64,000 nucleotides of DNA. It comes from Trichaptum fuscoviolaceum (Eukaryota > Basidiomycota > Agaricomycetes > Hymenochaetales > Trichaptaceae). Under the pieces are notes generated by a model, which had not been told where the DNA came from, searched no databases, and was given only the letters and a program-made list of their open reading frames with translations. The stretch is from assembly GCA_910574455.1 (NCBI GenBank), contig CAJSYZ010000009.1, positions 4,481,040-4,545,039 of the forward strand, written 5' to 3'. The translations under genes and the position numbers were made by a program. Shown piece by piece: positions 1 to 11,960 of this stretch (within the stretch, counting starts at the first letter, position 1; the number at the start of each line of letters is the position of its first letter).

Positions 1-913
1 CTTTCTATTTCCTCTCAAAATCACTGCACTGACTTTTTGCCAGCTTTACAAATGGACACAATATCTCCTCGACTACCTGGGGGTTCCGCCAACGCCTCTT
101 CTTCAACTTCGCAGTTATACACTCAGACCTCTTGTTCCTGAAGTATGTCTGACCACCGCGACGATGGAGAATGCCGTAGACGTCATCTATGCTTCCTTGC
201 CGGATGCCCCGGAACGACGCTTCGTTGCCCTCGACATTGAATGGGCGAGTAACGTACCAGGACTATATCGCGTGGACCTCATCCAACTCGCGGTTCAGCA
301 ACATGTGTTCCTCCTCCGGACTCATCTACTTAATGCTCTTCCCCCAAGATTGGAACAATTATTAGGTGATGAAACTGTATGGAAAGTGTCAGCAGGAATC
401 GCTGGTACGAGAGTCCCATTTCTTCTCTCATTATGCGGCATAACTGAACTAATTGGCAGGTGATGCAACTCGCATCAGGAATAAATTTGGCGTTCCTGTG
501 ACCTCCTGCGTCGATTTGACAGATTGGGCGCGCCTCGTCTACCCCGATTTCTGGCCAAGAACGCCAACTTGGCTCCAGCTGCTTCTGAACCCCCGTCTCT
601 GGTTCAAGTTTCCGCAACCGTTTATAAAGCTGGAGGAGATGGCGGGCAGACTCCTGCAGACAAACATCGAAAAAGATGTCTTGGTCACGATGAGCAATTG
701 GGCCGAAGTTGAGCTGTCGGCTGCTCAAGTCCATTGTAAGTTATCCTTTTCAAGTTGTCACTCAGGCTGACCATCTTCTCACTTGCATCTGCTCTATTAG
801 ATGCGGCAATCGACGCGCACAGCACGTTTGCTGTTGCTTCCGTCTTGAATCAAGATGCCTTGGCCTTACCGGAAACAGTAATCCATCACTTCCCAATGCT
901 CGATATTGAGTAG
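1..913 (+). CDS. 3'-5' exonuclease domain protein (DEDDy/WRN-exo type), 3' part; 5' end outside window
   Basis: Exons about 42-404, 460-735 and 801-913 join in frame. The acceptor ending at 41 (tttttgccag) suggests earlier exons lie outside the window. Visible catalytic pattern of RNase D/WRN exonucleases: ALDIEW (first Asp and Glu), then GIAGDATRI (second Asp, the GD of this family, built across the first intron), then YAAIDAH (Tyr and last Asp of the DEDDy class, with the Tyr codon split by the second intron). The flanking pattern VDLIQLAV...VFLLRT...LLGDETVWKV is typical of the fold. The family removes nucleotides from 3' ends using two metal ions; the substrate here is unknown. Stop TAG at 911-913. 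It appears single-copy and marks the left border of the amplified array. Confidence 0.85.
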
Positions 914-1540
914 GCTGAGGCCCGTTTGAATAGTGCTAACGGTGTTATCTTGTTGAGTAAATTGTTGAGTGTATGCTCTTGTCTTCAAAAGTTGCCAGGA
1001 GCATCGTGATTGTATCTATTATTGAATTGCTTCTCGTTGAATGATCATTGTAGACTGAGGTTGTCAATGGTGTTTGCTGTCGCTTTCAAGATGTCATGAA
1101 GATGAAGGTAGCTTGAAATCTCAAAACAGAGGTTCAAGTTCACTTGAGTACAGTAGTGGTAGTAGTAAATCTCACTTGAGTCTGACTTGCCGCCTGATGT
1201 ACAGCTTCCCTCCTTACGCACTGATTTTGTCCTGAAACGCCGTTTTAAGGCCATCAGGCAGCCAGGCAACACTTCAGGCAGGCATGACAACGCTTCAACC
1301 CATTTAAGGAAGCTTCAGGACGCGCCAGCCGCCGTTAGCAATCTCTGATGTATTACACTTGAGCACTGAAATCCTGACTTGCATTCTGATGCACTGAGAG
1401 ACGGCTTGCATCCTGAAACACTCCTTATTTCAGTGAGATAAGGCAATCAGTGTATTTTCAGACGAAGTAGTGACCCTTCAGACAGGTGCCAGCCAAATCA
1501 GGACGCGTCAGGACGCGTCAGTCGCCGTAAGCAAAAGGAA
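914..1540. other. Intergenic, no gene seen; short imperfect direct repeats
   Basis: No convincing coding exon on either strand. The stretch holds repeated short motifs, including a direct repeat of tcaggacgcg at about 1499-1518 and a related copy near 1315 followed in both cases by a similar gccgccgt/gtcgccgt string. Confidence 0.5.
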
Positions 1541-2290
1541 GTTTCCCTGATGCCGTGACTGCACGGCCCGCCGGAATTTGGGAACTTGTCCGCCGATTCA
1601 AGTTCAGCCGGTTTGCACTCTTCCTCCGACGTTCATCACAGGCCCAGATGAAACTTTGATTGACGCTGACCATCGCCCCGGACTGCTGCTCATATATTGT
1701 CAAGCGACTAGTAATAGCTACTATACAACAAGTTGCGGGTTAGTCACAGGGATGAAAGAGAACGTAGGGATATTCAATCATCAGAAGTAAGAGCCAATTC
1801 ATGATTTAAGCTGGGGGTCGTTCAACGTGCGTTGCTGAGTCGAACTGGTGTCACCTTCATCGCTGATGGATCGCGATATTCCGCCTTCCTTCATCACCGC
1901 ACAATACGAGAGATGATTGACGCCCTTCGCCTTCTGATTCTGTTGCTTTTCAAGCCAACACTTGTGACGCTCGTACGTCCGAGGGTCTGGGACACGTGAC
2001 ATTATCTGGCGATGGTGAAGCCCCGAAGCACTATAGGTTCTCGATTACAACAAGTCGCCATGCTTAAACTTTGCAGGAGATGGATTGTATGTATATTACT
2101 CGACTTCTAAGATATCGAACCTCTTGCGCCAAGGACTCGGATCAGCGCCGGAATTGATCCTTATATTACTGCTGTCATACGCAACCCTGCCTTTTGTTGT
2201 ACGCATGTTCTATATTAGAGTCCATTCTCATCAGCGAAGAAGACTCTTTTTCCTCCCACTTCTCACATCCTTCTGCTCGCAGTCGACGAT
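1541..2290 (+). promoter_or_regulatory. Promoter and 5' leader module of array copy 1
   Basis: This ~750-bp block is repeated upstream of copies 2, 4, 5 and 6 (about 12040-12781, 31360-32090, 40890-41703, 57420-58190). It ends in a pyrimidine-rich leader directly before the ATG. A TATA-like ctatatta lies at about 2210-2217, some 75-80 bases before the ATG. Open frames inside it are interrupted at different places in different copies, so it is read here as non-coding. Confidence 0.55.
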
Positions 2291-3079
2291 ATGTCTGGTT
2301 CGTCCTTTCTTACTGCGAGTTATGGCTCCTGCTGACAAACTTTCACAGATCCGGAAATAGGTATGCAGTTATCAATAGCTCATATCCAATGAGATATTGA
2401 TGACGTCTAGATGTCAATTCGACCCAAGTTCCGAACGATATTCTTCTCCGGCTAGTGGGTGCCACTGAGGAAATCCGCGACCTTCTTCGCCAGAAGGCTG
2501 GTCAAGGACATGGTAAGATGCAATTCCCCAGAGCTTCAACGCACGCTGATTTTTAACTCAGAGACAGCTCAGCAAATCGACCATGCTTTACAGCAAGATG
2601 AAGATTCACTAGTAATAGCAGTCACTAATCAGGAACCCCTCAACGATCATGCGGCAATCGTTGAGATCAGCAATCAAAGTACGTAATGGTTTGTGTTGGA
2701 TATTGGCAACTGTATTGGCTCAAACACATACACAGACAATTGGCCAAGCGTCGAGAAGATGGCAGAATATAGAATCAGGTGTGCAAAGCACAAAAGGTAT
2801 TCAACTCTATCTCATCAGAAAATTGTAATAATATGAACTTCTATTCAAGCGAGTGTAAGAAGATGCAGGTTGAGGTACGTATCAGAGCTTTACTGCGCAA
2901 ATATTCTTAGTGACAAAGACAATCACACAATGGATCTGAATTGTTTTCAACACCACTATTAGTGCTATTGAAGACAATTCTATTATTTCGAAGACAATTC
3001 ATTGTCTTCAAAGTTATGACCGGAAATGGAATACAGAAGGCTTTATAATAATAACCAAATTTAGAAATATCAATAAAAT

Positions 3080-3160
3080 AGTATCTACTCAACCCGGGAT
3101 CGATCTCCTTACGCTAGCCTACTAAGACAACCCAACAACTAATTTAACCACTACACCATC
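3080..3160 (-). repeat. tRNA-like segment in left arm of the TIR element
   Basis: On the minus strand a box A-like TGGTGTAGTGG (3148-3158) and a box B-like AGATCGATCCC (3096-3106) are spaced as in a tRNA or tRNA-derived SINE. No full cloverleaf with a paired acceptor stem is evident. It mirrors the segment in the right arm. Confidence 0.45.
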
Positions 3161-3328
3161 AAGACATACAAGATCTTAAGCTGGTAATTTTATATAGACC
3201 CAAACATTATCTAAATGACGATTATCTTGAAAACTTACTTGAGTAATGTTTCTAAAACTAAGTATTGTTTTGAAAATAAATGGCCGGATAGTAAAAATTT
3301 TCTAAGTCCCTAACCGAGGCGTCATCAC

Positions 3329-4250
3329 GTGACGTTCCTCCCCCCCTCCCCCCCCCCGTCGTCGCTTGATGTCCCATCATCCATCGGGCGGCGCTCTCGC
3401 TCCCCTTCCCCATCATCCGGGCAAGACGACTCTGATATCTCCATCCCGCCCTCGCCGACTCTCTTAAACAGGTCGAGTGTGAACAATTCCCCCACCTCCA
3501 TGGTACTGCGTGAAAACAACCCAGACGCGAACTCAGGAATAGGCTCTCTCTCTCTGCTTGACCAGAACAACCTGTCCGCACTGCACGCGCACTTTTTACC
3601 TGGCACAGGCGAGGAGCGTGGCCACATGCGGAAGCTCAGCGCGGCGACCTTCGCCTAGACAGACGGGGAAGCGACCGTCGCAGGGGACCACGACCCTTCG
3701 CTCGCCTCCGCCACCTCTTTCAAAGACTCCAACCTCCGAGGGGCAGACCTCAACGACGCCCACGGGTACGACTTCAACCCTAACCGCTCGCGCAGCCCCA
3801 GTGACGACGCGCCTTCACGGCGCACCAGCATCACGATCGCAGCGCCGCCCCCGCCGCGGTAGGGCTCGAGCGCGTTCAACTATCCCAACTAGCCGACGGC
3901 GCTGAAGAAGGGCACGTTGTCCGTCCCGGCGAACTCGATGACGGACGCATCGACGCTGCGCTCGAGAGCTGCGGGCGGGGACGGCCAGGAGAAGGGGAGG
4001 AAAGCGGCGGGAGAGGGAGATGAAAACCCTGCTGGCAGTCGCGTGGCTCTCGACCCAAGTGCAGATCCTGCGTCGTCGGACCCGCGTCCGTTCGCGAAAC
4101 AATACGGCCCATACGCGCTCGCAAGCCTCGTAGACCCGAGGAACCTCGAAGCCCTCCGCGAAATGGGCGGTGTCGACGGTCTTCTGCGCGGGCTGGGCTC
4201 GAACAGACGCACGGGGCTGAACATCGTTGCTGAAAGTCACGACATGGAGA
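3329..4250 (+). pseudogene. Captured 5' fragment of a PMC1-type calcium-transporting ATPase gene
   Basis: One frame gives the low-complexity N-terminus of fungal calcium pumps (SISIPPSPT-like ISIPPSPTLLNRSSV, then LRENNPDANSGIGSLSLLDQ) and then the start of the cation-ATPase N domain, ALASLVDPRNLEALREMGGV followed by DGLLRGLG. Three in-frame TAG codons break it (3656-3658, about 3861-3863 and about 3891-3893). Nothing of the membrane, phosphorylation (DKTG) or nucleotide-binding regions is present. Higher GC than its surroundings, which fits recent capture from elsewhere. Assignment is from motif memory of P-type calcium ATPases, not a search. Confidence 0.65.
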
Positions 4251-4593
4251 AGGAAAGCTATCCCAGTAGGAAAGGCGGTGGCGGAGACGTCGTGAAAGGC
4301 GCTGGTGACGGGGCTTGTCAGCGGCACGAGCGGAGTCCGGGCGACCTTGAAGCCGGGACCGAGCTGGACGAGAAATCGCGGCGACGACGGCGGACCGGCA
4401 GCGTGTGTACGGACACAGCATCCTCACCATCCAGCAGAGCAAGAGTCTTCTGCTCCCTCGCGCTCAATGTCGAAGTCCGGGTTTGATTTTATTTTGAAAA
4501 CAAATTATTTGTTTTCAAGAGTTAACCGGGTGAGATTTAATTTATTTAATTGCACGGTATATATACTAGCTTGCGCTTAAACTTCTATATGAG

Positions 4594-4662
4594 CTGATGG
4601 CTTAGTTGGAAGAGCTCTGGTTGAGCAGTGTTAGGTTGTGGGTTCGAGTCGGTGTTGTGCCG
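4594..4662 (+). repeat. tRNA-like segment in right arm of the TIR element
   Basis: Box A TGGCTTAGTTGG (4598-4609) and box B GGTTCGAGTCG (4641-4651) are close to consensus with normal spacing. The segment lies at the mirrored position of the left-arm copy and points outward like it. Could act as a polymerase III promoter or be a SINE relic. Confidence 0.45.
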
Positions 4663-7600
4663 ATGGTAGAATAAATTTATTCGTTTTTGTGATCATTTTG
4701 CCAAATTGGGATCGTTTGAGTAATTGTGCAAATTGTGTTCAAAATATTGTAATGTGTTCAAAACAATGTATTGTCTTCGAAATAATGAATTGTCTTCAAT
4801 TAGCACTAAAAGTGGTGTTGAAAACAATTCAATCCATTGGGTTGCTCACAAAGAATAGTTGGGATGCTTTATTGCACACTTGGGCATTGTCGGGGGGGAC
4901 AAAAAAGAAATTAAAACTGCAGAATTACTACGGAACAGGTTGCTTAATACCGTGCAATGTCTGGAGAAGACTTTCGATGCGACTACCGATGGTACGTGGT
5001 CCTATTTTGTAGGCGAAGGTATTGCTTGAGTGCCGACGGTTTGTCAGGGAGACAGACTGCAATAAACGAAGTTCGAGAGTCCTTCGATAGGCTTGATGAC
5101 TTCGTTCGTGATTTCGCTTACAGCCCGCACCAGAAAGATGCAGTTTATCCTGATAAAGTCAAGCAATGGAGGAGCATCTCTTATGTGAGTTCAGAGTACC
5201 TATTGCATACTCGAAGGATTAATCCTTCTACGCGAAGAATGGATGGGACAAAATCATCGGCAAGGATCAAATGCTATCAGCCCGCAACTTGATCTCTAAT
5301 GATGCGTCGTACAGACCTCGTACGTGGTGGTAAATTTGTCGAATGCTTGGAGTTCATCCACGACGCCTTCTTCTCAAAGTTGGAAACGGCGATGGGCGGC
5401 GTCGTCAAAGCACTGTCAACATTTGAAGAGAATTGTAAGTAGTTAGGTCTGTGAATCTCTGGTATTGTTTACGTTCTCTAATGGTGGCCGTCTTGATTCT
5501 CACATAGCTGCGAATGAATGGCTAGCGAGGCAGAAGATAAAGGACTACGAAAGCTGGTGTGCGGAATACATAAAGATTGTCTTCCCATCCTCGAATGGGA
5601 TCGGAGAACAGGGTGGTTGGCCAGAGCCTCATGAGTACGAGTACTTCGGTAAACGACTTGCGGAGCACAGGAGGTATGGCATCCCGTATACGTATCACTA
5701 TCCGATCTTACATGCTCGTCTTTAGATTGTGTGAGGACATGCGGGTAGAGGTAAGTAAGTAGCTTCTGCAGCTCAGATTTTGCTTTAACGACATTTCAGT
5801 TGGACCACCTTGCAACTCACTATATTATTATCGGAGGTGACAACGTGGTCATCGAAGCGACAAATAATCTCAAGGAGGAGCTGTTATCTCATGTTCAGTA
5901 TCTCGAGAATGCGCTGATGTATCGACCACGAGGTTGGTAATATGCCGTGTGATGGTCGAGCAAGCTCTAATATGCAGTTTTAATAGATTTCCGAAAGGAA
6001 ATGAGAAACGTGATTCAAAGCCTTCTATTCGCCGTCATTCGCTTCCAAAGCAGTCTCTATCATCAAAAACACGCATTTTACTTCCGAAAAGTCAAGCAAT
6101 GGGTAACTTGTACATGGGTGAGTACCGCGTCTATGGTGGAAATGTAACATTGACTCATTAACGCATAGATTGGGGCGCACAGAATTTTGAGTATGCAAGA
6201 GGGAGATTTTCAATGGTTTCGGTATTTCTGACGGTATCGTGGGTTTAGGTTTATTGCAACGCGGGGAAGAGTTTCAATGCATGTCTTATGTGTGCAACAC
6301 TTTCCTTTCCGAATTTGACCGCGCGATGATCGGTATGACGCAGTGGGAACTAGATAAATCGGAAGAGAAGTCCTTCAGAGCAGTACCGGAAGAACTGAAG
6401 ACGTTCGGAAAGGAGTGTAAGTAGCCTGGCATACATCATATTAATACTATCCCTAACTGCAAACTAGCCCTACCGAAATTCCTTGTCGACCAAATGGAGA
6501 GGGACACAACACGATATATCAACTTGACGACAATTGCCACCTTTTTCTCCAGCGTGACTGCGACAACACTCCAGTTCACGTACGCACCGACAGACTCGGA
6601 ACCGTCGAACTCCTTGAGAGGAGTAGTCAATCTTTTCTGGTTCTTGTCGCTAGTCTTCAGTGTATCGTCGGGTGTGAGTAGCCTGCTGGGTCTGACGTGG
6701 AGGAAGTCTTCAATGTGCGTGGTTTATTCTATGTATATCTCATGCAATACTCATGAGCACTGAAGATACGACTCACGCGTTCCGCCTAAGCTCATTCGCC
6801 TGTGATTCGACAAGGCGCCCATGCTGTTCCTGATTATCGCAGCTGTTGCTTTCGTCATTGGGCTAAATATGTTTGCATACTTGTCTCTCCAGGTTCGTCA
6901 TAACATTGAAGATTCAGAATACAGTCTAATGAGTAGCCAGCCACGATATGTCTCTTTCTCAACGACCATTCTCACCGGGATACATGGCGCGTGCTTATTG
7001 ACTGTTACGGCTTGGTTTATATACCAACTCAAGCACGAGTCCATTTGGGCTGGTTGGGTCAGGACAGTCATGAAGCCAATTACCAAAATCGCAGGATGGA
7101 TCGGGAGAGGCGTGAAATGGATACGGAAGATGGCAATGACGGGCGTGAAATGGATCTGGAAGATCGTTATGACGGGCGTGAGATGGATCTGGAAACTGGT
7201 AAAACGGCCCTACGAGAAGTACAAACAGAAATTGTTGCACTTGCAGCGCAATATCTATTGGTATACCCACCTTCTGCTGCTATGCTAATTTCGAGCTGAC
7301 GATGGGTTTTAAGGGCATTCGCGGTTGACAATCGCGTAGTACTTCTAAATTATGAAATCGGTAATGGTGACTGGTTCCGTGACTGGCCAGGACCATACCT
7401 TCTTTCAAAATTCATCCGTTGCTTCGCATATCCGATCAAGAAGTACTGGCTAGTAACAAAGAAGGCTCTTTCCAGCCTTGGTCGTTTTCTCAGGAAGCAT
7501 ATATGCATATCCTATCACAGAGGACATACAGACGGCGACGTTGAGTCTATGGGAATGGAAGGCGAGGAAGAAGTCAAAGCGCGGGAGTAAACCTCTCCCG

Positions 7601-8288
7601 TCGAGAAAGCGAAGAGCAACTTTCGTAGATCTCTGCGGCAGATGTTTAGTGATGATGATCGGGTGAAAGAAATCATGGGGGACATCGTGCTTTGGGAGAG
7701 AGGAAGGTAAAGACCAGAAATAAGTACCAAAGCAGCACTCTAACCTTAACTGTCATGCATAGCGAAGAAGTTGCCGAGAATTATCTCAAGAAAGGACTTT
7801 GGGGTTATCCAAATCTGTTAAAAATATTCTTGGAAGACGTACGGCCAGCCTTGGTTATAGCGCGCGACAACAAAAAGGCCCAAGAAGAGAAGGAGGAACA
7901 GGAAAATCGGGAACGGAGGCACATCAACAACGCCGATTCTCCACTTCCAACTTCCGACAGCGGGGATCAAGACATGTATCGCGCTGCATCTGCTCCACGC
8001 CATGACATTTTAGATTCCTCTGTCGCCACGCCTGATTCCCCACATGTGACAGAAATGGAAGCCCGTCAAGATAGCCAAGCTCAGACGAACGACCATCTTC
8101 TTCGACCTCCGTTGGCGGCGGTAGTGATCCCAGAGGAAGCCGAACCTAATGCTCGAGATGAAAATATGCGAATAGATGCTCTCGGTGAAGACAAGAGACC
8201 ACATTCGCATACCAAAGTTGAGAAAGCTCCGTCTACTTCAGAAGACTACCGTGAAGGATCACAGAGCAACAAAGAGTCGGGAGAGTGA

Positions 8289-10350
8289 TAATATAACCTG
8301 GTGAAGTGCTGTAGTTCTTGTGCGTACAACTGGTCTACACGACACATACACGATGTGCGCGGAGCATTGCCTCATTAGGCTTTCTCTCTTGTATAGTTTC
8401 TGTCATGCAATTAGTATTTGTTCTAACCCCAATAAATGTCAACGTACTCAGGAGCGGAGGTAAGAGACAAGAGGAAGCCGTAAACACTCATCGATAAAAT
8501 TAATCCTTCCAAGACGACTGGCTTCTAAGACCTTCAATAGTTCTCCGATCTCAGCCGACGATGACTGCAGATATGACGCACGCACTCCGCTTGGCCCCTG
8601 GCGATCATCGCCGATCCTTCGCGGTCGATGCTGTCCAATTGGCAATCCAGATCGGAATCGACTAAGAAAGTCACCGGATATTGACGACAGCAGAAGGAAA
8701 CCCAGCACCCTTGTTATTTCAAAGAATAGCTTTGAGTCCGTTGATATCCGTAGCACTCTGCCCACCGGTGAAAGATTTTATCCAGGGTGGCTAGCAGAAA
8801 GACATCATGGAGAGACAGTTGCGGGATGGCGGTGGTTTACATTCTCACGGTTCCAGGCACAATAACTTCGCCGACTCCGAGTCCTCCTTGTTCTGATCTT
8901 TGATTGAGCAACCAAGTCTCGCGATTGCACCAATACCCGCACTTCATCGTTAGAAAGTATTGCACTGACTTCCTGCCCAATCTTACAACTCTGGTGCCCT
9001 GCGGTAAAGAGGAACGCAAGTCACTTTCGTATTGATTTCTACGGGAGATAATGGCGGGGATAACAAAAGGACCTTACGCACTACAGTATAGGACAGCGGA
9101 CTGATGTGACACTAGGGGAATGTGTTTCTTCGACGATCAGCAACAACGGAGGGCCCAGCACAAGCTCTGCCCAAGTATCGACCCCAGCCACCTTAGTATC
9201 CCTGCCCGCACCAGTGCCCTCCTTACCTGACCAGACCAAACCAATCTAATTCATGGACCCGCCAACTTCATTCACCAGCACGCTTCGCCACTCGTAGAAC
9301 CTCGCAAACGCTACCTCGTGGTCCGACTCCTCCAACATCCAGCAAGGGAATTGTGCAGAGAATGCAACTTAGGGGCTGAAGAGCGTTGCAGAGTAAAGGG
9401 GTCCGTGGGTGATTAGGGCGTTTGCGGTTGGTGGGTTCGCAGACGCGGATCAATGCGCCGCGGCGCACGTATAACGAGCGGCCCCCTCTCTCCGGCGAAG
9501 GACTGCGCAGAGGAAAACGGCACGCATGCGCGAGGAGTTGAGAGCTGTGATGGGCTGAGCGAGGCTGGGTCATTGTTGACGCGACTAGGGCAGAACGGCC
9601 AACAGGTCTTGGTTATGATTGCACGGCACGGCCGGATGAAGAACAATACCTTACGAGGAGGGAGATGGGGCCACGAGAAAGAGGAGACGCAATGCCGAGC
9701 GAGGTTGGAACCAGAAGAGAATGACCGGGACAGTGGACCTTCATAGTCCTTCCGAGTCGATGCAGATTGGGCGCAAGGAGCGATCTGCATACGAGCGTCA
9801 TGCCCAGCCTTATCTGAATCGCCGAACGCCATTTGACCCAGCTCAACTTCTCCGTCCCTCGCTGCTGCCTCTTCCCCGCCATCGATGTGCACATGTAGAA
9901 CCATGCACTTCAAATGGAAGAGGTGGACGAGAAGGACAGAGGAGGGGAAGACAACCGGAAGGCCTGCATCCGCCTAAAGTGTGTTTGCATGGTGGGTGAG
10001 GGACTGACGCACCGAGGCGAAGGACAAGCACGCTTGGTCACGCTGGGCATTGCGCACCGTAAGAAGATGTTCGCTTTCATCGTGACACCACCGTAGCAGA
10101 AGTGTCGAGAGGTGTGATTAGTGATCGTGAAGAGTGCAAAGACTCTGCATCCGTGTTAACGTCACATCCGAGACCCAGGAGTCTAAATACGATGAGAGAG
10201 TCTCGACAAAGTCATAACGAAGCGACGACAAACCTGAACAGGGAGAAGGATGTCAGTATCAGTCGTGCAGGCATAAATATATTGTCACAGTTAAGACAGA
10301 ATCCATATGAAGTCTCAAGTCTCATACGCCCGATAAGACGTCGAAATAAA
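8289..10350. repeat. Downstream repeat module after copy 1
   Basis: 8289-8456 is 3' flank shared with copies 5 and 6. About 8455-8520 and the ~105-bp block at 8563-8668 recur at 46930-47142 and 63585-63780. About 8830-10100 recurs at 37700-39050 and, split by an insertion, at 47300-47474 plus 53827-54580; its start is seen again at 63930-64000. No reading frame is conserved across the copies with stop-free extension, so no gene is called. Confidence 0.6.
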
Positions 10351-10359
10351 GGGTCTCTT

Positions 10360-11960
10360 TCTCTAGCTCGCACTGGAAAGCAACACTCACTTTTTGTCAT
10401 CGATCGCATACATGCCAAGCCATGGAACCAACGCGTGCGCGACGAGGCCTTTGACAGCTTGATGAAGTAGCACATCGATTGCCAGTGCTGCGGATTGCTC
10501 TGTCTGAAGAGGGTCCTCTGGATGCTCTTCGTCGCACTCAATCGCGTGCCGTCGTAGTAACGAAGGGAGATAGGTGGCAGGAAGTGCTGTGCCATCGCAG
10601 CGAATACGGTGTCGAAGGTGTCTGCAGCACTTTCGTTCTCCACGGAAATGGCTGATTTGACTTCAAAGAGCTTATCGTCTCTAATCGACTCGGTGTCATC
10701 GCGTTGGCGTTCTCGTCTTCGATATTGTTAACCGAAGTTGCGAGTCGCCAGCGTGAAAAGATCGGAGAGCTTCTGATTAGCTAGTAGAGTTAGCCATGGG
10801 TAAATCAGGATTTGAAATTTACTCACCAGCGCCCAACTATTTGCTTTTTGTGTCCTGACTACGTCGGCACTAACGGGCTCATGTGGAGGCGACACGGCTC
10901 CAAACGCCCTTGTCAGGACGCCGAGGAGGAGACTGCACTCCCTCAGGTGTGCTGCCCGTATTGACGCCATTAAAAGTCTACGAATCGCGTCTGCGAATTA
11001 TGGATGAAATGCATCCTTTCCTACTGCCTCCGCGACCGCACCAGCCGCACACATAACGGTATCTCTCTCCTCCCCTTCTCCAGACAAAACGCGGAACTGC
11101 TTCAGCTTGTCCATCGTCGATACTGCGGAAGGAGGTTGCCTTGCGACGCGTGCGCGCCAAGCTCAATCGCGCTGGAAGCGGCTGCCTTGAGCTTGAGCGT
11201 TACGGTGTTGAACATGCCCAATAGCCGCTCTTTGAGACGCGCGAGGATGCCTTCGACAGCCTCCTCCAGTGTCAAGCATCGCACATGCCAGGCGCTGCAT
11301 CGCGAGATCATGGAGGCTGTGTTAAGCACGGCTTACTTGTTGATGTGCCTCTTCAATGTCCGCTAGCGAAGGTGGCCGACAGCAGTGCACACACCGGCAT
11401 CGTGGTCTTCAAGTCACCGCTCGAAAACTGACAAGACCTGTGGCATACCAGTGACCAGCGTCAAGTATCCCGAGTGACGCACGACGATTATAAGGAGCAC
11501 CATCTTCGCGTCACGACGCACACTCGACATCAACAAACTGTACTTGATGAGGCTGCTGAACGTAAGGAAGATTTGTGCCGGCAGGAGTGAAGTTGAGAGC
11601 CTGTCGATGATGTGCAGCGCGAAACGCAAAGATCTGTCTTCATGGGTATGGCTCCGACCAGTTGAGGAATGGTGTGTTGAGCAGAGCACAAACTCCTACA
11701 TTCTTAGTCAGTACGAAACACCTCGAGATGACCGGGGCGACGTACCAAATTCAGCGGCGTCTCGCAACATCTAGGACATGCCTCGCTCTCTGCTCACTGC
11801 CCACCGCACAGCATACCGCCATCTACGCCTGGAAATCCCGGATGTCATCCTTCTCCTCCATGTCGCTCTCAATGCCAAGAACGAAGCTTGCCGCTCTCAT
11901 GATCTTGCAAGAGGATCTCTAAGCATGTATTGTGCTCCTGGATTGCTTCAGCGGTGCTTT
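10360..11960 (-). pseudogene. Importin-beta (Kap123/importin-4-like) pseudogene fragment
   Basis: Minus-strand pieces in several frames read as HEAT-repeat importin: ENESAADTFDTVFAAMAQHF then LPP (about 10570-10640), ECSLLLGVLTRAFG (about 10900-10945), TVTLKLKAAASSAIELGAHA (about 11150-11215), and LLPAQIFLTFSSLIKYSLL (about 11530-11590). In intact fungal Kap123 these appear in the same order along the protein. Frames shift and stop repeatedly, so it is non-functional. It lies antisense to the array genes and is part of the amplified unit. Intact family members carry ribosomal proteins and histones into the nucleus. Confidence 0.7.

Larger units (their letters stand above)
2919..4847. mobile_element. 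Non-autonomous TIR element carrying a captured gene fragment (Pack-TIR type)
   Basis: Inserted in intron 6 of copy 1, which is about 50-70 nt in the other copies. The outer ~100 bp of each end are inverted repeats: left cycle gaattgttttcaacaccact from about 2938, matched in reverse complement just inside 4835. Weaker inverted similarity continues inward for ~370 bp per arm and includes a tRNA-like segment in each. A 6-bp acaaag flanks both sides (2913-2918 and 4848-4853), a candidate target-site duplication; the outermost ~10 bp of the arms are diverged, so exact ends are uncertain. No transposase is present. The superfamily cannot be assigned. Confidence 0.7.
2291..8288 (+). pseudogene. Array copy 1: four-TM family gene, disrupted by two stop codons
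   Basis: Exons: 2291-2297, 2349-2360, 2411-2512, 2562-2678, 2736-2796, 2850-2874, 4859-4991, 5048-5184, 5238-5259, 5315-5434, 5508-5673, 5726-5750, 5800-5932, 5987-6117, 6169-6190, 6249-6416, 6468-6714, 6766-6892, 6941-7260, 7314-7706, 7763-8288. Phases agree throughout. Intron 6 (2875-4858) is swollen by a TIR element. Exon 18 has TGA at 6803-6805 where the other copies have TGG (W before FDKAP); exon 20 has TAA at 7588-7590 where copies 5 and 6 have GAA. Translation would stop before the third membrane segment. The 22-nt exon 9 is followed by a GC donor (gcaagg). The amphipathic WK repeat has three units. Tail is of the type shared with copies 5 and 6. Confidence 0.8.

Noticed and set aside
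2085..2400. Open frames of 70-90 codons in the leader of copy 1 (repeated before copies 2, 4 and 6)
   Set aside because: They lie in the promoter/5' leader and the first two exons, overlap each other in different frames, and are not kept in copies 3 and 5.
4590..4662. A functional tRNA gene
   Set aside because: Box A and B are good but no paired acceptor stem or clear anticodon arm can be formed; the mirrored copy in the other TIR arm points to an element-borne relic.
6200..6215. A 16-nt version of the second micro-exon followed by a 33-nt intron
   Set aside because: It is phase-compatible, but a 22-nt exon at 6169-6190 with a gtatgc donor and a 58-nt intron fits all six copies and the matching exon in the first module.
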